Of a stretch of DNA of 8,392 bases, positions 5,317 through 8,392 are shown piece by piece. The notes beneath the pieces are model-generated. The model saw only the letters and a list, made by a program, of their open reading frames with translations, had not been told where the DNA came from and made no database searches. Source of the DNA: Gaiellasilicea sp051005735 (GTDB taxonomy: Bacteria > Actinomycetota > Thermoleophilia > Gaiellales > Gaiellaceae); the NCBI GenBank assembly GCA_051005735.1, contig JBPCJB010000196.1, positions 1 through 8,392 on the forward strand, read 5' to 3'. A program made the position numbers and the translations under genes. The first letter of the stretch is position 1. Every line of letters starts with the position of its first letter.

Positions 5317-6084
5317 CTAAGGGCCGTCGACTGTCTCGTTCGCGGCCAGGAAGGTGGAGGCGGCTGCTTCGCCGGCGGCGAAGCTCTTCTCCGCCAGCCA
5401 GCCGCCGTCGACCGTGAGCGAGACGCCGTTCACGTACGCGGACTGGTCGCTCGCGAGATAGAGAGCGGCGTCGGCGACGTCGGCGGCGACTCCGGCTCGC
5501 CCCTGGGGAACGATCGAGCGCAGACCCTCCTCGAAGGCGTCCTCGACGAAGTACTGCTCTGTCAGCGGTGTCCGGATCAGCCCGGGACAGATCGCGTTGA
5601 CGCGGATCCCGGCGGGTCCGAGGTCGCGAGCCAGGCTCTTCGTCAGCCCGATCACCCCGTGCTTCGCCGCCGTGTAGGCCGGACGCCGCGCGAGCCCGAT
5701 CAGGCCTCCGACGGACGAGATGTTCACGATCGCGCCGCCGCCGCCCTCGCGCATCCATCGTGCGGCGGCTTGGCAGAAGTAGAACGTGCCGCTCAGGTTG
5801 ACGGCGATCACGTTGTCCCACTCGTCGGTCGGCATCGTGAAGACGTCGCCGATCTCGCGGACGCCGGCGCTGCAGACGAGCACGTCGATCCGGCCCTCGC
5901 GTGCGACAACCTGCTCGACCGCGCGCTCGACGTCCGCGGGCGATCGGACATCGCCACGGATCGCCACGTCGCCGGCCAGGTCGAAGCCGGTCACGTGGGC
6001 TCCCTCGCGCGCGAAACGATCCGCGATCTCACGACCGATGCCACTTCCAGCCCCTGTTACCAGCGCGACGCGATTCTCGAGCAT
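5317..6084 (-). CDS. short-chain dehydrogenase/reductase (classical SDR)
   Basis: This is a 255-aa cytoplasmic NAD(P)-dependent oxidoreductase of the classical SDR type, probably acting on a secondary alcohol or ketone. TGAGSGIG at 10-17 binds the cofactor. Asp35 at the end of the second strand (TGFDLAG) favours NAD(H) over NADP(H). CSAG at 71-74 replaces the usual NNAG. The catalytic residues are Asn96 (VNLSG), Ser124 (ISSVGG), Tyr137 and Lys141 (YTAAK), and CPGLIRTPL follows. The chain continues about 26 residues beyond the usual DGGW terminus, an Ala-rich tail with no known role. The ATG at 6084 follows AGGAGG at 6-nt spacing and gives a normal SDR beginning (MLENRVALVTG), so upstream in-frame ATGs are discarded. 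The gene diverges from the E1 gene across 30 bp. An acetoin/diol dehydrogenase role is suggested only by that neighbour; the substrate cannot be read from sequence. Confidence 0.92.
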   Translation of the reverse strand: MLENRVALVTGAGSGIGREIADRFAREGAHVTGFDLAGDVAIRGDVRSPADVERAVEQVVAREGRIDVLVCSAGVREIGDVFTMPTDEWDNVIAVNLSGTFYFCQAAARWMREGGGGAIVNISSVGGLIGLARRPAYTAAKHGVIGLTKSLARDLGPAGIRVNAICPGLIRTPLTEQYFVEDAFEEGLRSIVPQGRAGVAADVADAALYLASDQSAYVNGVSLTVDGGWLAEKSFAAGEAAASTFLAANETVDGP

Positions 6085-6090
6085 CCCAGC

Positions 6091-6096
6091 CCTCCT
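6091..6096 (-). promoter_or_regulatory. ribosome binding site of the SDR gene
   Basis: Read on the minus strand, AGGAGG lies 6 nt before the ATG at 6084. It is the strongest Shine-Dalgarno sequence in the window and fixes the SDR start. Confidence 0.75.
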
Positions 6097-6102
6097 CCGA
6101 AG

Positions 6103-6108
6103 TACGTT
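6103..6108 (+). promoter_or_regulatory. possible -10 box of a leaderless E1 transcript
   Basis: TACGTT lies 6 nt upstream of the A of the E1 start codon, and no Shine-Dalgarno sequence lies between. This is the arrangement of leaderless actinobacterial mRNAs, with transcription starting at or near the ATG. No good -35 box is visible at 17-18 nt. The same 6-nt spacing occurs before the transpeptidase gene. Confidence 0.4.
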
Positions 6109-6114
6109 ATCCCG

Positions 6115-8112
6115 ATGAGCGCGACCGTCGTCGAACGGCCCGTCGACCGGCCTCCGCTCGTCGAGCAGTACCGCTTGATGGCGCTGATCCGCCGCTTCGA
6201 GGATCGCGCCGCCGAGCTCTTTCAGCAGGGCGTGATCTTCGGAACCGCGCACAGCTGCGTCGGGCAGGAGGCGATCGCCGTCGGCGCCGCCGGGGTGATG
6301 CGCGACACGGACTACCTCGTGGGCCACCACCGCTCGCACGGGCACCTGATCGCGGCCGGGGCCGACCTGCGCCGGATGATGGCCGAGATGTTCGGAAAGC
6401 GGACTGGTTACTGCAAGGGGCTCGGCGGCTCGATGCACATCGCCGACCTCTCGCTGCAGATCCTCGGGTGCAACGGGATCGTCGGAGCCGGGATTCCGCA
6501 CGCATGCGGGGCGGCCCTCACCGCGAAGCTGCGCGGGACGGGACAGGCGGCGGTCGCCTTCTTCGGCGACGGCGCCGCCGGCCAGGGGGCGGTGCACGAG
6601 GGAATGAACCTCGCGGCGACCTGGGCGCTTCCGGTCGTCTTCATCTGCGAGAACAATCAGTTCGCACTCTCGGCCGACTGGCGGGCTCAGCGCGCAGTCG
6701 AAGACCTCGCCGACCGCGCCGCGGGCTACGGCATGCCCGGAGAGATCGTGGACGGGAACGACCTGCTCGCCGTCGAGGACTCGACCGCGCGTGCGCTCGC
6801 GCGGGCGCGAGCAGGCTCCGGGCCGACGCTCCTCGAGCTGAAGACGTTCCGGCGCATGCAGCACTCGATGCGCGCGAACCTGCCGGACGTGCGCGATCCC
6901 GTGCTCGTGGCCGAGTGGGAGGCGAAGGATCCCCTTCCCCGCCTGGAGCGACTCCTTCGAGAGCTCGGGGAGCTCGACGACCAGCGGGTCGACGATGTCG
7001 TGCACGACGTCGAGCGCACTGTCGAGCTCGCGATCGAGCTCGCCCTTGCCGACGAAGACGCGAGCGCCGATGACCTGCTTCCCGCCGCGCTCGCCCCGCT
7101 GCGGAGCTTCCCGGCACGGCCAGCGGAGACGACACGAAAGCTCGGCTTCGTCGCCGCCGTGCGGGAGGCACTCGAGCTGGAGCTCGAGGCCGACGCGAGC
7201 GTGATCGTGATCGGCGAGGACATCGGCAAGGTCGGAGGGCTGTTCCGCGCGACCGAGGGTCTCTACGAGCGCTACGGAGCCGAGCGGATTCGCGACACAC
7301 CCTTGACCGAGAGCGGCTTTGTCGGCTGCGCCATCGGCGCCGCCCTCACAGGACTACGACCGGTGGTCGAGCTGCAGTTCTCCGACTTCGCGTGCGTCGC
7401 TTTCGATCAGATCGTCAATCAGGCGGCGAAGCTCCGGTTCATGATGGGCGGGTCGCCGAGCATCCCGCTCGTGATTCGAATGGTCTCGGGCGGAGGCGTG
7501 AGGCTCGGCGCGCAGCACTCCCAGAGCCTCGAGGCGCTCTTCGCGCACATTCCCGGGCTCGTCGTCGCGATGCCGTCGAACCCGTATGACGCGAAGGGCA
7601 TGCTCTCGGCCGCGATCCGCGGCGACAACCCGGTTGTCTTCCTCGAGCAGAAGCTCCTCTTCTTCGGCGAGCCCATGCCTGTGCCGGAGGAGCGGTACGG
7701 AATCGAGCTCGGCGTCGGGCGCGTTGCACGAGAGGGATCGGACGTCACCGTCGTCGCCCTGGGCGCACAGGTACCTCACGCGCTTCGGGCAGCCAACGAG
7801 CTCGAGCACGACGGCGTCAGCGTCGAGGTCGTCGACCCGCGCACGCTGGTCCCCCTCGATGCCGTCCTGATCGCGGAGTCCGTCGCGAAGACGCATCGGC
7901 TCGTCATCGCGCACGAAGCCGTCCGGTTCTGTGGCTTCGGGTCCGAGATCGCTGCGCACGTCGCGGAGCATTGCTTCTGGGAGCTCGACGCGCCGGTCGT
8001 CCGCGTCGGCGCCGCCTCTCACCCGATTCCGTACCAGAAGGACCTCGAGCTGGCGACGCTGCCCGGTCCCGTGGAGATCATCGCAGCCGTGCGGTCGGTC
8101 GTCGCCGGCTGA
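6115..8112 (+). CDS. fused E1 alpha-beta subunit of a ThDP-dependent 2-oxoacid/acetoin dehydrogenase
   Basis: This 665-aa protein joins in one chain the two E1 subunits that are usually separate. E1 decarboxylates a 2-oxoacid (or cleaves acetoin) on thiamine diphosphate and passes the acyl group to a lipoyl E2. Alpha half (about residues 10-330): GQEA 50-53, HHRSHGH 71-77, KGLGGSMHIAD 101-111 and GCNGIVGAGIPHACGAAL 118-135. Its ThDP/metal motif starts with GDG 151-153 and ends with ENN 179-181. Beta half (about 341-665): GEDIG 367-371, PLTESG with the ThDP-activating Glu399, AQHSQSLEA 466-474, VVDPRTLVPLD 572-582 and the terminal SHPIPY region. GGSMHIAD plus NGIVGAGIP most resembles acetoin dehydrogenase E1 (AcoA/AcoB), but pyruvate or branched-chain oxoacids are possible. 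No frame break lies at the junction, so the fusion is intact. No E2, E3 or lipoate gene is in the window. The ATG at 6115 is the only start placing MSATVVERP before the domain and is probably leaderless. Confidence 0.93.
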   Translation: MSATVVERPVDRPPLVEQYRLMALIRRFEDRAAELFQQGVIFGTAHSCVGQEAIAVGAAGVMRDTDYLVGHHRSHGHLIAAGADLRRMMAEMFGKRTGYCKGLGGSMHIADLSLQILGCNGIVGAGIPHACGAALTAKLRGTGQAAVAFFGDGAAGQGAVHEGMNLAATWALPVVFICENNQFALSADWRAQRAVEDLADRAAGYGMPGEIVDGNDLLAVEDSTARALARARAGSGPTLLELKTFRRMQHSMRANLPDVRDPVLVAEWEAKDPLPRLERLLRELGELDDQRVDDVVHDVERTVELAIELALADEDASADDLLPAALAPLRSFPARPAETTRKLGFVAAVREALELELEADASVIVIGEDIGKVGGLFRATEGLYERYGAERIRDTPLTESGFVGCAIGAALTGLRPVVELQFSDFACVAFDQIVNQAAKLRFMMGGSPSIPLVIRMVSGGGVRLGAQHSQSLEALFAHIPGLVVAMPSNPYDAKGMLSAAIRGDNPVVFLEQKLLFFGEPMPVPEERYGIELGVGRVAREGSDVTVVALGAQVPHALRAANELEHDGVSVEVVDPRTLVPLDAVLIAESVAKTHRLVIAHEAVRFCGFGSEIAAHVAEHCFWELDAPVVRVGAASHPIPYQKDLELATLPGPVEIIAAVRSVVAG

Positions 8113-8199
8113 GCATCCGACGGAGTTCTTCGTCGCGCTGCTCCCCGGGGGTCGAGGTTCCGGTGAACCGCGACGGGGCACACTGGCTCACACCGACCG

Positions 8200-8205
8200 A
8201 AGGAG
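8200..8205 (+). promoter_or_regulatory. ribosome binding site of the last gene
   Basis: AAGGAG lies 5 nt before the ATG at 8211 and supports that start. The rest of the 98-bp gap after the E1 gene shows no clear promoter or terminator. Confidence 0.65.
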
Positions 8206-8210
8206 CAGCC

Positions 8211-8392
8211 ATGAGTACCGAGCCGTTGAGCGAGACCGAGATCGAGACTTTGCGAAAGGGGGCCACCGGCGCAGCCCTGCTCGTCGCCGTCAGCGACCGG
8301 GGCTTCTTCGACACCTTCAAGGAAGCGGGAGCGTTGGCGAAGCACCTCGCCTCCGCCAAGGGCAGCTCCGACAGCCCACTCGTCCGGCAGCT
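8211..8392 (+). CDS. unrecognised protein, 5' part only
   Basis: The first 60 codons of a gene cut by the right edge. The start is supported by AAGGAG at 5-nt spacing and by codon use like its neighbours. The visible part is soluble and probably helical: an acidic N-terminus (MSTEPLSETEIETLRKG), a short apolar stretch (ATGAALLVAVSD), an amphipathic RGFFDTFKEAGALAKHL segment and then a Ser-rich stretch. There is no signal peptide, membrane segment or catalytic motif. I do not recognise the family and propose no function. It could be co-transcribed with the E1 gene 98 nt upstream, but its own strong ribosome binding site does not decide this. Confidence 0.7.
   Translation, partial: MSTEPLSETEIETLRKGATGAALLVAVSDRGFFDTFKEAGALAKHLASAKGSSDSPLVRQ

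Noticed and set aside
6085..7005. N-terminal extension of the SDR frame to 562 aa
   Set aside because: The extension is antisense to the E1 gene. A strong AGGAGG and a normal SDR N-terminus fix the start at 6084.
8130..8160. CCCCGGGGG near 8143-8151 as a terminator after the E1 gene
   Set aside because: The inverted repeat has no room for a loop and is not followed by T residues.
1..8392. CRISPR array, insertion sequence, prophage genes, toxin-antitoxin or defence cassette
   Set aside because: No spaced repeats, transposase, integrase, nuclease or toxin-like motifs were found in any frame.

Overview
The window is high-GC DNA, roughly two-thirds G+C, with tightly packed genes on both strands. 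Three things suggest an actinobacterium: the base composition, promoter-like boxes placed for leaderless mRNAs, and a tRNA gene without an encoded CCA end. A deep-branching soil lineage such as Thermoleophilia is possible, but that is only an impression because no phylogenetic marker is present.

Layout, left to right. (1) Minus strand: an AqpZ-like aquaporin followed 6 nt later by an alpha/beta hydrolase whose N-terminus is scrambled by frame changes. (2) Plus strand, divergent from the aquaporin: a secreted GerMN/peptidoglycan-binding/L,D-transpeptidase protein whose stop codon overlaps (ATGA) the start of a family-3 periplasmic solute-binding protein. Each of these two genes carries a one-base indel in a G-run, and the transpeptidase has no standard start codon. 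(3) Minus strand, convergent and sharing the stop tetranucleotide CTAG: a CapA-type metallophosphatase with an N-terminal membrane anchor. (4) Plus strand: a well-formed selenocysteine tRNA gene (selC, anticodon TCA), then about 300 bp of apparently non-coding, less GC-rich DNA with short direct repeats. (5) A divergent pair only 30 bp apart: an NAD-type short-chain dehydrogenase on the minus strand, and on the plus strand a natural fusion of the alpha and beta E1 subunits of a 2-oxoacid or acetoin dehydrogenase. (6) The start of an unrecognised small plus-strand gene that runs off the right edge.

How the genes may work together. Several left-half products lie at the cell envelope: water channel, cell-wall crosslinker, binding protein and CapA-like protein. 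The right half is oxidative metabolism: a ThDP-dependent E1 and an SDR that could share a C4 acetoin/diol substrate, although E2 and E3 are absent here. The selC gene implies that the genome decodes UGA as selenocysteine, but no selA, selB, selD or selenoprotein gene is visible.

The most notable results are the selC gene, the fused E1, the coupled transpeptidase/binding-protein pair, and a cluster of frame breaks confined to the left 3.4 kb. Those breaks look more like read or assembly errors than biology. I see no CRISPR array, insertion sequence, defence cassette or convincing novel system.
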